Origin: Pantoea sp. A4 | GTDB taxonomy: Bacteria > Pseudomonadota > Gammaproteobacteria > Enterobacterales > Enterobacteriaceae | NCBI RefSeq assembly: GCF_000295955.2 | Contig: NZ_ALXE01000019.1 | Span: forward strand, 62,001 to 126,000 | Length of the DNA: 64,000 nt | Direction of reading: 5' to 3' | Shown here: in pieces, positions 9,524 through 17,602 of the stretch | Position numbering within the stretch: position 1 is the stretch's first letter | Layout of the letters: each line of letters begins with the position of its first letter | Program-made: the position numbers and the translations under genes | Notes under the pieces: model-generated | Told to the model about the DNA's origin: nothing | What the model saw: only the letters and a program-made list of their open reading frames with translations | Database searches by the model: none

Positions 9524-11593
9524 ATGAAGAACGTCAAAACCGGTATCCTCTGGTTCGCTGTGGCGTTAATAGGTGCAGTAGCCTTTGCCATGCTGGCACT
9601 GAATCGCGGTGAGCATGTCAATGCCCTGTGGTTAGTGGTCGCCGCCGTAGCCTGCTACAGCATTGCTTATCGTTTTTATAGCCTGTTTATTGCACGTAAC
9701 ATTTTTGAACTGGATGACAGACGCCTTACACCAGCAGAACGTCTGAATGATGGTCTGGATTATGTGCCCACCAATAAATGGGTGTTGTTTGGTCACCACT
9801 TTGCTGCGATTGCCGGAGCAGGTCCGTTGGTCGGGCCGGTACTGGCGGCGCAAATGGGTTTCCTGCCCGGCACGTTATGGATTTTAGTCGGTGTGATGCT
9901 GGCGGGTGCCGTACAGGACTTCCTGATACTGTTTATCTCTACGCGCCGCGATGGCCGATCGCTGGGTGAAATGGCACGTCAGGAGCTGGGGCATTTTGCC
10001 GGCGTGGTGACCATGCTCGGGGCGTTTGGCGTGATGATCATCATTCTCTCCGCACTGGCGTTAGTGGTGGTTAAAGCGCTGGCGAAAAGCCCGTGGGGCC
10101 TGTTTACCCTGGCGGCCACCATTCCCATTGCGCTGTTCATGGGCATTTACATGCGCTTCCTGCGGCCGGGAAAAATTGCGGAAGTCTCCCTGATTGGCTT
10201 TGTGCTGATGATGGCCGCGATTATTTATGGCGGCCAGGTGGCCACCGACCCATTCTGGGGGCCGTTCTTCACGCTGAAAGGCACTACGCTGACCTGGGTG
10301 CTGGTGATTTATGGCTTTATCGCTTCGGTGTTACCGGTGTGGCTGCTGCTGGCTCCCCGTGACTATCTCTCCACGTTCCTGAAAATTGGCGTCATTATCG
10401 GGCTGGCGGTGGGGATTGTCGTTGCGATGCCAGAGCTGAAAATGCCTGCGGTGACGCGTTTTGTTGACGGCACCGGACCGGTCTTCTCCGGTGCACTGTT
10501 CCCGTTCCTGTTCATCACCATTGCCTGTGGGGCCATTTCTGGCTTCCATGCGCTGGTGTCCAGTGGCACCACGCCGAAACTGGTTGAGCGAGAAAGTCAT
10601 ATTCGCTTTATTGGCTATGGTGCCATGCTGATGGAATCCTTTGTCGCCATCATGGCGCTTATCTGTGCCACGGTTATCGATCCAGGCGTCTATTTCGCCC
10701 TCAATGCACCCGCGGCACTGATTGGCACCACCGTTGAAAGCGCCTCGCAGGCAATAAACGGCTGGGGCTTCGTGGTGACACCTGAGATGCTCAGCGGTAT
10801 TGCGCGTGATGTGGGTGAAAGCTCTATTCTGTCGCGCGCCGGTGGCGCACCGACGTTTGCCGTCGGCATGGCGCATATCATTACCGATGTGTTCAACAGC
10901 CGGGCGATGATGGCGTTCTGGTATCACTTTGCCATTCTGTTTGAAGCCCTGTTTATCCTGACTGCTGTGGATGCCGGTACGCGCGCCTGCCGTTTCATGG
11001 TGCAAGATCTGGTGGGTACGGTGGTGCCTTCTCTTGCCAATAACCGTTCGTGGATCGGTAATATTGCCGGGACGGCGGTAGCAGTAGCCGGTTGGGGGTT
11101 CTTTGTTTATCAGGGCGTGGTTGACCCCCTGGGCGGGATCAATACCCTGTGGCCGCTGTTTGGTATCGGCAACCAGATGCTGGCATCAATGGCACTGATC
11201 CTCGGTACGGTCGTGTTATTTAAAATGAAAAAACAGCGCTATGCCTGGGTCACTATTCTGCCAACCGCATGGCTGTTTATCACGTCCATGACCGCAGGAT
11301 GGCAGAAAATCTTCCATGAAAAACCGTCTATCGGCTTTTTGGCACAGGCGAACAAGTTCAGTAAAGGGATTGCCGATGGGGTGGTGATTGCCCCGGCGAA
11401 AAGCGTGGCAGACATGCAGACCATTGTGCTGAGTAATCAGATCAATGCCTTGCTGTGCGGCTTCTTTATGCTGGTTGCCGTGACCATGCTGGTGGCGGCC
11501 TTCTTTGTGATTCGTCGTGCACTACATAGCGAAAATCCGACTGTGCATGAATCAGCTGTGAAACTGCGTGAGGAGGTGCGTCATGTCCGCTAA
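9524..11593 (+). CDS. cstA: CstA-family carbon-starvation transporter
   Basis: A polytopic inner-membrane protein of 689 residues. The family includes E. coli CstA (peptide/pyruvate uptake in starvation) and BtsT/YjiY (pyruvate:H+ symport). Signatures include GLDYVPT, FGHHFAAIAGAGPLVGPVLA, AGAVQDF, LPVWLLLAPRDY, FISTRRDGRS, GFHALVSSGTTPK and GVVDPLGGINTLWPLFGI. It lacks the insertion that BtsT carries near residue 430 and resembles CstA slightly more, so the substrate is not certain. The ATG at 9524 is chosen because AAGGAG lies at 9511-9516. Longer in-frame starts from 9410 would add a non-family N-terminus. It overlaps the next gene by 11 bases, typical of cstA-ybdD pairs. Confidence 0.9.
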   Translation: MKNVKTGILWFAVALIGAVAFAMLALNRGEHVNALWLVVAAVACYSIAYRFYSLFIARNIFELDDRRLTPAERLNDGLDYVPTNKWVLFGHHFAAIAGAGPLVGPVLAAQMGFLPGTLWILVGVMLAGAVQDFLILFISTRRDGRSLGEMARQELGHFAGVVTMLGAFGVMIIILSALALVVVKALAKSPWGLFTLAATIPIALFMGIYMRFLRPGKIAEVSLIGFVLMMAAIIYGGQVATDPFWGPFFTLKGTTLTWVLVIYGFIASVLPVWLLLAPRDYLSTFLKIGVIIGLAVGIVVAMPELKMPAVTRFVDGTGPVFSGALFPFLFITIACGAISGFHALVSSGTTPKLVERESHIRFIGYGAMLMESFVAIMALICATVIDPGVYFALNAPAALIGTTVESASQAINGWGFVVTPEMLSGIARDVGESSILSRAGGAPTFAVGMAHIITDVFNSRAMMAFWYHFAILFEALFILTAVDAGTRACRFMVQDLVGTVVPSLANNRSWIGNIAGTAVAVAGWGFFVYQGVVDPLGGINTLWPLFGIGNQMLASMALILGTVVLFKMKKQRYAWVTILPTAWLFITSMTAGWQKIFHEKPSIGFLAQANKFSKGIADGVVIAPAKSVADMQTIVLSNQINALLCGFFMLVAVTMLVAAFFVIRRALHSENPTVHESAVKLREEVRHVR

Positions 11594-11867
11594 ACTCTGC
11601 CCGCCGCTGCGCTTGCAAGGCCCATTACAGATTTCACGCTGTATGGCCCTCGCCCTGCCAGCAGGATCACGCTGGCAGCGTATGTGGAAAGGGATAAAAG
11701 AGAGCTTTCGCTTAATGGTTGGCGTGCGTGATTATCAATATTATCTGTCGCATATGCGTCAAAACCATCCCCAAACCACACCCATGACTGAAAAGGAGTT
11801 TCACCGCTACTGCCTGAATGCCCGCTTCCCGAGCGAGCCAGGGAAAGTGGGGAAATGTCCTTGTTAA
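11583..11867 (+). CDS. ybdD: YbdD/YjiX-family small protein
   Basis: A 94-residue partner of the CstA transporter. The C-terminal 65 residues show the family pattern: MVGVRDYQYYLSHMRQNHP, then TPMTEKEFHRY and a Cys-containing tail (KCPC). E. coli YbdD has about 65 residues, so this protein has roughly 25-30 extra N-terminal residues including a cysteine (ISRCMALAL). The start at 11583 is strongly supported by AGGAGG at 11571-11576, six bases away. It overlaps the end of cstA, so translation is probably coupled. In relatives the small partner is needed for transporter function; the mechanism is not visible here. Confidence 0.88.
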   Translation: MSAKLCPPLRLQGPLQISRCMALALPAGSRWQRMWKGIKESFRLMVGVRDYQYYLSHMRQNHPQTTPMTEKEFHRYCLNARFPSEPGKVGKCPC

Positions 11868-11876
11868 TGAAATAGT

Positions 11877-11911
11877 TAAGCCCCGCATGGCGGGGCTTAA
11901 TTTTGGTTTTA
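11877..11911 (+). terminator. Rho-independent terminator of cstA-ybdD
   Basis: A 10-bp stem (TAAGCCCCGC, loop ATG, GCGGGGCTTA) at 11877-11899 is followed by ATTTTGGTTTTATTTTT. Confidence 0.9.
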
Positions 11912-12024
11912 TTTTTGCGACAAAAAATTTATTTCGCTTACATCTTGTGCTGAAGTCACGGCTTCAATAGTGTTGCTAAAATAACGAGATAAAGTTTGCA
12001 AATGTTTGTCCCGGAGGAGATACC

Positions 12025-14007
12025 ATGACCGATGAACAAGGGCAAACCTTGTTGTATACCTTGTTCGGCACCACCAGCCCACACTGGCGGCTGGCGGCAG
12101 ACAGTGACGCCCTGAATCTGGCAGCAGATGAGAAATCGACCACCCAGCACGCTTTAGCCTTGTTACCTGCACAGGCTGCCTTGCTCCGCAGTATGACGGT
12201 CATCACATCCAGTATTAATCTTACCCTGCTGCTACACGGTGAAGCAGTGCCAATGCACTTTGTCGGTCGCAAGGTCAATCAAAGCTCCTGGGCGGGCACG
12301 GCTTCAGCCTGGGGCGATACTACCGCAGTAGCACGCGATCTGACGCAAGGGCTGTCGTTTGCCGAACAGGTGGTGTCTGAAGCCAATTCTGTCATCGTCA
12401 TCCTCGACCAGCGTGGCTATATCCAACGCTTCAACCGCCTGAGTGAAGAGTACACCGGGTTGAAGGAACAGGAAGTGATTGGCCGCAATGTGTTCCAGCT
12501 ATTTATGACAAAAGATGAAGCGGCGGCCTCGCGGCGCAACATCGCTGGTTTCTTCCGTGATGGTCACTCTTATGAAGTAGAACGTTGGATTAAAACGAAA
12601 AAAGGTCAACGCCTGTTTCTGTTTCGCAATAAATTTGTCCACAGCGGCAGTGGCAAAAACGAAATTTTTCTTATCTGTTCTGGTACGGATATTACGGAGG
12701 AGCGACGCGCCCAGGAGCGGCTGCGCGTCCTGGCCAATACCGATACCATCACCGGGTTACCTAACCGGAATGCCATCCATCAGAAAATCAGTGATGCGCT
12801 GGAGATCGCCGGTGATAAACAGACTGGCGTGGTCTATCTCGACCTGGATAACTTCAAGAAAGCCAACGATGCCTACGGCCATATTTTTGGCGATCAGCTG
12901 CTACAGGCCGTTTCCCTGGCGATCCTGAGTTGCCTCGGCAAGCAGCAAACGCTGGCTCGTTTAGGGGGGGACGAGTTCCTGATCCTCGCCGAAGATACCA
13001 GCCTGGCGGCACTGGAAGCGATGGCCTGCCGTATTCTGGATCGCCTGCGCCAGCCGTTCCGCATCGGCCTGATCGAAGTGTATAGCGGCTGCTCATTGGG
13101 TATTGCACTCGCCCCGCTCCATGGCGATACGCGCGAGAATTTGATTCGCAATGCCGATACCGCGATGTATCACGCCAAAGAGAATGGTCGGGGACGTTTC
13201 TGTCTGTTTGCCAGCGAGATGAATCAGCGGGTGTTTGAATTCCTCTGGCTGGATACCAACCTGCGTAAAGCGCTGGAGCAAAACCAGCTGACGATTTTCT
13301 ATCAGCCGAAGCTGGATCGCGATGGTGTAGTGCGAAGCGCCGAAGCGCTGGTGCGCTGGAATTCACCCGAACGCGGGATGATTTCACCCGCCAGTTTTAT
13401 CCCCTACGCCGAGGAGTCGGGTCTGATTGTGCCGTTAGGCCGTTGGGTCATGCTCGCCGTCCTGCATCAGGTGGTTGAGTGGCAGAAACAGGGGATCTTC
13501 CTGCGTGTGGCCGTCAACGTTTCTGCGCGCCAGCTACTGGACCAGAGCATTTACAGCGATCTGCGCCAGGCATTAAGTGACTGTGGCCTAACCACCTGCC
13601 CGATTGATATTGAACTGACGGAGAGCTGTCTGATTGAGAACGAGGCGCTGGCATTGACCCTGATGAAACAATTCCAGGAGCTGGGCGCGGAAGTTCACCT
13701 CGATGACTTTGGCACCGGCTACTCCTCGCTTTCCCAACTGGCCCGCGTGCCGATTAACGCCATCAAGCTGGATCAGAGTTTCATTCGTAATATCAATCAA
13801 CAACCGGTTTCCCAGTCACTGGTAAGGGCGATTGTTGCGGTTGCCGATGCGTTGGGACTGGCCGTGATCGCGGAAGGGATTGAGACAGCAGAAGAAGAAA
13901 AATTCGTGCTCGATAATGGCGTGGATGGCCGTCAGGGTTACCTGTATGCAAAGCCAATGCCCGCAGAGCAACTGGGGCATTGGCTGAAGCATCCTGCCCA
14001 GGTCTAA
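12025..14007 (+). CDS. pdeR: RpfR/PdeR: PAS-GGDEF-EAL cyclic-di-GMP phosphodiesterase and DSF receptor
   Basis: The 660-residue protein is collinear with E. coli PdeR (YciR/Gmr, 661 residues), the ortholog of RpfR of Cronobacter and Burkholderia. Domains: an N-terminal region (1 to about 105) that in RpfR binds RpfF; a PAS domain (about 108-225, starting LSFAEQVVSEANSVIVILD) that senses cis-2-unsaturated fatty acids; GGDEF (motif RLGGDEF near 313-317); and EAL (AEALVRW near 440, ELTES, DDFGTGYSS, AEGIET). All EAL signature residues are intact, so phosphodiesterase activity is expected. A start at 12025 follows GGAGGAGA. The rpfF gene faces it with 15 bases between the stop codons. A run of seven Gs encodes the two glycines of GGDEF. 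Confidence 0.95.
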   Translation: MTDEQGQTLLYTLFGTTSPHWRLAADSDALNLAADEKSTTQHALALLPAQAALLRSMTVITSSINLTLLLHGEAVPMHFVGRKVNQSSWAGTASAWGDTTAVARDLTQGLSFAEQVVSEANSVIVILDQRGYIQRFNRLSEEYTGLKEQEVIGRNVFQLFMTKDEAAASRRNIAGFFRDGHSYEVERWIKTKKGQRLFLFRNKFVHSGSGKNEIFLICSGTDITEERRAQERLRVLANTDTITGLPNRNAIHQKISDALEIAGDKQTGVVYLDLDNFKKANDAYGHIFGDQLLQAVSLAILSCLGKQQTLARLGGDEFLILAEDTSLAALEAMACRILDRLRQPFRIGLIEVYSGCSLGIALAPLHGDTRENLIRNADTAMYHAKENGRGRFCLFASEMNQRVFEFLWLDTNLRKALEQNQLTIFYQPKLDRDGVVRSAEALVRWNSPERGMISPASFIPYAEESGLIVPLGRWVMLAVLHQVVEWQKQGIFLRVAVNVSARQLLDQSIYSDLRQALSDCGLTTCPIDIELTESCLIENEALALTLMKQFQELGAEVHLDDFGTGYSSLSQLARVPINAIKLDQSFIRNINQQPVSQSLVRAIVAVADALGLAVIAEGIETAEEEKFVLDNGVDGRQGYLYAKPMPAEQLGHWLKHPAQV

Positions 14008-14022
14008 CGACGAGGGCGAAGA

Positions 14023-14892
14023 TTAGCCCGCTTTACGCAACGCGGAGGCGATGTGGCGGTTTTGCCGCTGCACCAGACGCTCCATGTAGGCGATATCTTT
14101 CGCTTCCAGGGTAAACGCGTAATCGACCCAGTCTTCGGTGATATCCATTAACTCGGTGCGCGTCAGTTGTAAAACTCGCTGACGTGCTTTGAGCATCGCC
14201 CTGACGCCATTCAACTTAGGCCGTAGCGTATCAATCAGGGTACGGGTTGTGTGATAGGCCTCACCTGGCTGGAAGACTTTGTCGATCAGGCCACGGGTTT
14301 GATACCAGTCAGCGCTGTGCGACTCCCCTTCCATAATTAACTCCTCTGCCAGTTTCATCCCCGCACGACGCGCCACCAGTGAATAACCGCCCATGCCAGG
14401 GAACAGATTAAAGGCGATTTCCGGGAAGCCCATCCGCGCATTATCCTGTGCCAGAATGAAGTGGTGCGCCAGAGCCGCTTCAAAACCGCCGCCCAGGGCA
14501 CTGCCTTCAATCATCGCCAGCGTTACCGCGCCAGTATCAAAGCCCCGTGCGGCAGCGTGGATGCAATCGACGCACGCGCGCGCATAAGCTCGCAATGCTT
14601 CCCGACGGTTGTTACGAATACAATCGACAAAAAAGCCCAGATCGCCACCGGCGTTAAACATCTGCGGCACCAGTGAACCCGTCACCCAAAAATCAATGGG
14701 GATACCGGCACGTTGAGCGGTATAACTCAGGTTCATGATCTCCTCCATCAAGGCGTGGTTAAAGCTTGGACGGGGCTGCGCACGCAGTAGCATCCACATG
14801 GTGTGTCTACCTTCCTCATAGTAAGCAGCGAGTTGAGTCATTTGCCCGGCTTCAGTGAACAGGCGGCAGGTAGGCTGATTGATTACTGTCAT
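14023..14892 (-). CDS. rpfF: RpfF, DSF-family signal synthase (crotonase fold)
   Basis: A crotonase-superfamily enzyme of 289 residues. In Xanthomonas, Burkholderia and Cronobacter RpfF acts on acyl-ACP as a dehydratase and thioesterase and releases cis-2-unsaturated fatty acids (DSF, BDSF). Characteristic stretches are FNAGGDLGFF, ALGGGFEAAL, MGFPEIAFNLFPGMGGYS and the helical C-terminus ending RLVQRQNRHIASAL. Both glutamates that are catalytic in Xanthomonas RpfF are kept (Glu138 in GGGFEAAL and Glu158 in FPEI). General enoyl-CoA hydratases lack the LFPGMGxYS stretch. It is transcribed toward rpfR, the gene of its presumed receptor and binding partner. E. coli lacks this gene between pdeR and osmB. 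Confidence 0.92.
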   Translation of the reverse strand: MTVINQPTCRLFTEAGQMTQLAAYYEEGRHTMWMLLRAQPRPSFNHALMEEIMNLSYTAQRAGIPIDFWVTGSLVPQMFNAGGDLGFFVDCIRNNRREALRAYARACVDCIHAAARGFDTGAVTLAMIEGSALGGGFEAALAHHFILAQDNARMGFPEIAFNLFPGMGGYSLVARRAGMKLAEELIMEGESHSADWYQTRGLIDKVFQPGEAYHTTRTLIDTLRPKLNGVRAMLKARQRVLQLTRTELMDITEDWVDYAFTLEAKDIAYMERLVQRQNRHIASALRKAG

Positions 14893-14995
14893 AATTCTTT
14901 CCTCTGGTTATTTGATGCGTTTATACGCACAACCAGCCTAATGCAGAGTCGGTAGTTACCAAATCGGATATTGATTTTACTGGTAAAATCTCAAG

Positions 14996-15025
14996 TTATT
15001 CCCCGCACTTAAGCGCAGGGAATAA
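14996..15025 (-). terminator. Imperfect hairpin downstream of the araD-type gene
   Basis: TTATTCCC-CGC pairs with GCG-(CA)-GGGAATAA around the loop ACTTAA, in the 178-base gap between the araD-type gene and rpfF. No clear T-run follows on the minus strand. It may separate the two transcripts or may be only an inverted repeat. Confidence 0.35.
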
Positions 15026-15070
15026 ATTAACTTATGTGAAAGAATTATCAGGATTCTGATCGAAGGGGCG

Positions 15071-15760
15071 TTAGCGGGCCTGACCATACCAGGCATTTTT
15101 ACCGTGCTTACGCAGGTAGTGGAGGTCGAGCAAGCTTTGCTGCATCTGACTGAGCTGAGGTTGCAATTGCTGACTGTGCAGCGCCATACAGGCGACCTCC
15201 TCCAGTACCACAGCACTGTGTACCGCTGCGCCGGCATCTTTCCCCCAGCAGAATGGGCCGTGCGCATTGACCAGAATCGCCGGTACTGCCAGCGGCTCCT
15301 GCACCGACTCGATGATCACCTGCCCGGTGTTCCACTCATAATCGTGTTCAATCTCTTCTGTGCGCATCAGGCGGGTACAGGGGATTGCGCCATAAAATTC
15401 GTCCGCATGTGTCGTGCCCAAAGGAAGAATCGTGCGTCCCGCCTGCGCCCAAATGGTGGCATAGCGGGAATGGGTGTGCACAATGCCCCCCACTTCCGGC
15501 CAGGCAAGATACAGTGCCCGGTGGGTTGCGGTATCTGAGGAGGGGCGTAACCGCCCTTCCAGGGTTTCACCACTGGCAAGATCCACCACCACCATATCTT
15601 CCGCCCGCATATCGCGATAATCGACCCCGGAAGGTTTGATCACTAAAACTCCGTGTTCACGGTCTACCGCGCTCACATTACCCCAGGTGAATGTCACCAG
15701 TTGATAATGTGGCAAAGCCAGGTTTGCCTCCAGCACCTGCTGTTTTAGCTGCTCCAGCAT
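15071..15760 (-). CDS. araD: L-ribulose-5-phosphate 4-epimerase
   Basis: A class II aldolase/epimerase of 229 residues that interconverts L-ribulose 5-phosphate and D-xylulose 5-phosphate. [43 protein letters not shown], the zinc-binding HTHSRYAT and [16 protein letters not shown] match AraD, SgbE and UlaF. The sequence is about equally close to AraD and SgbE and is a few residues shorter after GQVIIES, so the paralog is uncertain. No araBA, sgb or ula genes surround it: it stands alone between rpfF and osmB, upstream of rpfF on the same strand. AGGAG lies a few bases before the start. The 5' side faces osmB. Confidence 0.85.
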   Translation of the reverse strand: MLEQLKQQVLEANLALPHYQLVTFTWGNVSAVDREHGVLVIKPSGVDYRDMRAEDMVVVDLASGETLEGRLRPSSDTATHRALYLAWPEVGGIVHTHSRYATIWAQAGRTILPLGTTHADEFYGAIPCTRLMRTEEIEHDYEWNTGQVIIESVQEPLAVPAILVNAHGPFCWGKDAGAAVHSAVVLEEVACMALHSQQLQPQLSQMQQSLLDLHYLRKHGKNAWYGQAR

Positions 15761-16109
15761 CGTTGCTCTCCTCCAGCGAAATAATACTCATAGTGTGAAC
15801 ACTTTCATTCCGGGGGTGTTATGGAGGGCGTGGCTGTTGAGGTAGCGGAAACTGACTGTGTGAAAAAAAATGTGCGGGGAATTCGGAGTTTTCTTCCTAC
15901 GTGCTGCGCGATCGTTGCATAAAATTTACTCAGATACCGGCTGGAACTCACCCTCTGCCTGGTATCGTTTTCCCGCCAGTCCTCTCTGCTCATCAAATTA
16001 TGTTGTTGCCATCACGGAAGGGGCGTTCGGACCTGGCGCAGGAGAGATGAGAAATGAAGTACCACCTATACTTACTGGGTTGCCTCTGTGTGAAACCCAA
16101 GGAGACGTT
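15761..16109. other. Divergent promoter region araD / osmB, 349 bases
   Basis: This spacer should hold the araD promoter on one strand and the osmB promoters on the other. CAAGGAG at 16098-16104 is the osmB ribosome site. An open frame running in from 15870 has no family resemblance before the osmB start. No operator was identified with confidence. Confidence 0.5.
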
Positions 16110-16325
16110 ATGACAACGACAACAAAACGCATTGCAACTACTGTGCTGGTCGCGACGTTGGTGATCGCGCTGAGTGGTTGTTCGAACATGTCCCGTCGCG
16201 ACCGTAATACGGCTATTGGTGCCGGTGCCGGTGCGGTTGGTGGCTCTTTGCTGACGCACGGCAGTGCGCTAGGGACGATTGGTGGGGCCGCTGTGGGGGG
16301 TATTGTCGGCCATCAGGTCGACTAA
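16110..16325 (+). CDS. osmB: Osmotically inducible lipoprotein OsmB
   Basis: A 71-residue lipoprotein. The signal peptide ends in the lipobox LSGC (lipidated Cys24), followed by SNMSRRDRNTAIGAGAGAVGG and a glycine-zipper stretch (GTIGGAAVGGIVGHQV) as in E. coli OsmB (72 residues). In E. coli it is induced by osmotic stress and in stationary phase. The start at 16110 follows AAGGAG at 16099-16104; the frame is open upstream but not conserved. It neighbours yciH on the opposite strand, as in E. coli. Confidence 0.95.
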   Translation: MTTTTKRIATTVLVATLVIALSGCSNMSRRDRNTAIGAGAGAVGGSLLTHGSALGTIGGAAVGGIVGHQVD

Positions 16326-16392
16326 TCGCTGCCCGTTTTTGCTCTCACAGCTACACAATATATGCGGGCGACATACAAGCCGCCCGTTTCTC

Positions 16393-16716
16393 TTATCCGC
16401 CAGCCAGCTTAACTTTCATACCTTTGGCTTCAAGTAACGTTTTGAGTAAATCCCGGTTGTCACCCTGAATTTCAATCACGCCCTCTTTTACTGCGCCGCC
16501 ACAACCGCACTTTTTCTTTAATTCAGCGGCAAGTTTTGCCAATCCGGCATCGTCCAGATCCACACCGCTGATTAAACAGACGCCTTTGCCTTTACGGCCA
16601 CTGGTCTGGCGCTGGATGCGTACAATGCCATCCCCTTTCGGGCGCGCCACTTTGACCTCTTCCTGACGGATGCGGCCACTGTCGGTGGAGTAGACCAGGC
16701 GATTTTCTTCAGCCAT
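16393..16716 (-). CDS. yciH: YciH, SUI1/eIF1-like translation factor homolog
   Basis: The 107-residue protein has the SUI1 fold: basic GDGIVRIQRQTSGRKGKGVCLISGVD, then LAAELKKKCGCGGAVKEG and EIQGD. E. coli YciH has the same layout and is reported to act as a fidelity or stress-related translation inhibitor. Its ATG overlaps the stop of pyrF (TAATG at 16714-16718), so the two genes are translationally coupled in one operon. Confidence 0.95.
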   Translation of the reverse strand: MAEENRLVYSTDSGRIRQEEVKVARPKGDGIVRIQRQTSGRKGKGVCLISGVDLDDAGLAKLAAELKKKCGCGGAVKEGVIEIQGDNRDLLKTLLEAKGMKVKLAGG

Positions 16717-17435
16717 TACGCCACCTCCAGACTCTTGAGGATAGCCTGCAACGTGGCGGCTGGGTCAGCTGACTGGGTAACCGGACGTCCGATAACCATA
16801 TAATCCACGCCGGCCTGCTGTGCCTGCTGCGGGGTCATGATGCGACGTTGGTCGCCTGCGTCACTGCCAACCGGGCGAATGCCTGGCGTGACCAGTGCGA
16901 AGTCCTGGCCGATGACCTGTTTGAAGCGTGCCGCTTCCTGAGCTGAACACACTACGCCATCCAAACCACATTCACGGGTAAGACGAGCCAGTCGCTCAGC
17001 CTGTTCAGCCGGGCTCAGCGTGATCCCTAACCCTTTCAGGTCCTCTTCGTCCATGCTGGTCAGTACGGTGACAGCAATCAACAGCGGTGCATCTTTGCCA
17101 AACGGCAGCAGTGCTTCACGCGCCGCGTTCATCATCCGCGCGCCACCACTGGCGTGTACATTGACCATCCAGACGCCAAGATCCGCCGCCGCTGCCACTG
17201 CATGGGCGGTGGTATTCGGGATGTCATGGAATTTTAAATCGAGGAACACCTCAAACCCACGCTGTTGCAGATCGCGCACCAACGAAGGGCCATAGAGGGT
17301 AAACATCTCTTTGCCCACTTTCAGGCGGCAACTGGTGGGGTCGATGCCATCAACGAAACGCAGCGCGTCATTGATATTGTGATAGTCGAGCGCCACCAGA
17401 ATCGGTGAAGCAATCGCGGTCTGAACGTGAGACAT
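16716..17435 (-). CDS. pyrF: Orotidine 5'-phosphate decarboxylase
   Basis: PyrF converts OMP to UMP, the last step of UMP synthesis. The protein has 239 residues. The catalytic Asp-Lys-Asp network is in [11 protein letters not shown] (about residues 65-75), with VALDYHN at the N-terminus, the phosphate-binding loop TPGIRP, and MVIGRPVTQ near the C-terminus. It is followed by yciH with a one-base overlap. The 167-base gap to lapB allows an own promoter. Confidence 0.96.
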   Translation of the reverse strand: MSHVQTAIASPILVALDYHNINDALRFVDGIDPTSCRLKVGKEMFTLYGPSLVRDLQQRGFEVFLDLKFHDIPNTTAHAVAAAADLGVWMVNVHASGGARMMNAAREALLPFGKDAPLLIAVTVLTSMDEEDLKGLGITLSPAEQAERLARLTRECGLDGVVCSAQEAARFKQVIGQDFALVTPGIRPVGSDAGDQRRIMTPQQAQQAGVDYMVIGRPVTQSADPAATLQAILKSLEVA

Positions 17436-17602
17436 GACTTTTCCTCGGCAATGGGCAAACGGCGTGCATTCTACCCGCTCCGACCATCATCGACAAACGT
17501 TGCTGCATAAAACACGTTAAACAGTCACCGCACGCACCCATCAGTGCGCAGCGGCTGTCAGTATGTTGTAACTAGATGGCAAAATTTAGGGGAAAAGGAC
17601 GT

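Noticed and set aside
10331..11005. 224-codon frame antisense to cstA
   Set aside because: His/Asn/Gly-rich shadow of the sense frame, without a start signal.
15870..16109. 79-codon extension of OsmB
   Set aside because: Not conserved; the lipoprotein signal must begin near 16110, where a ribosome site lies.
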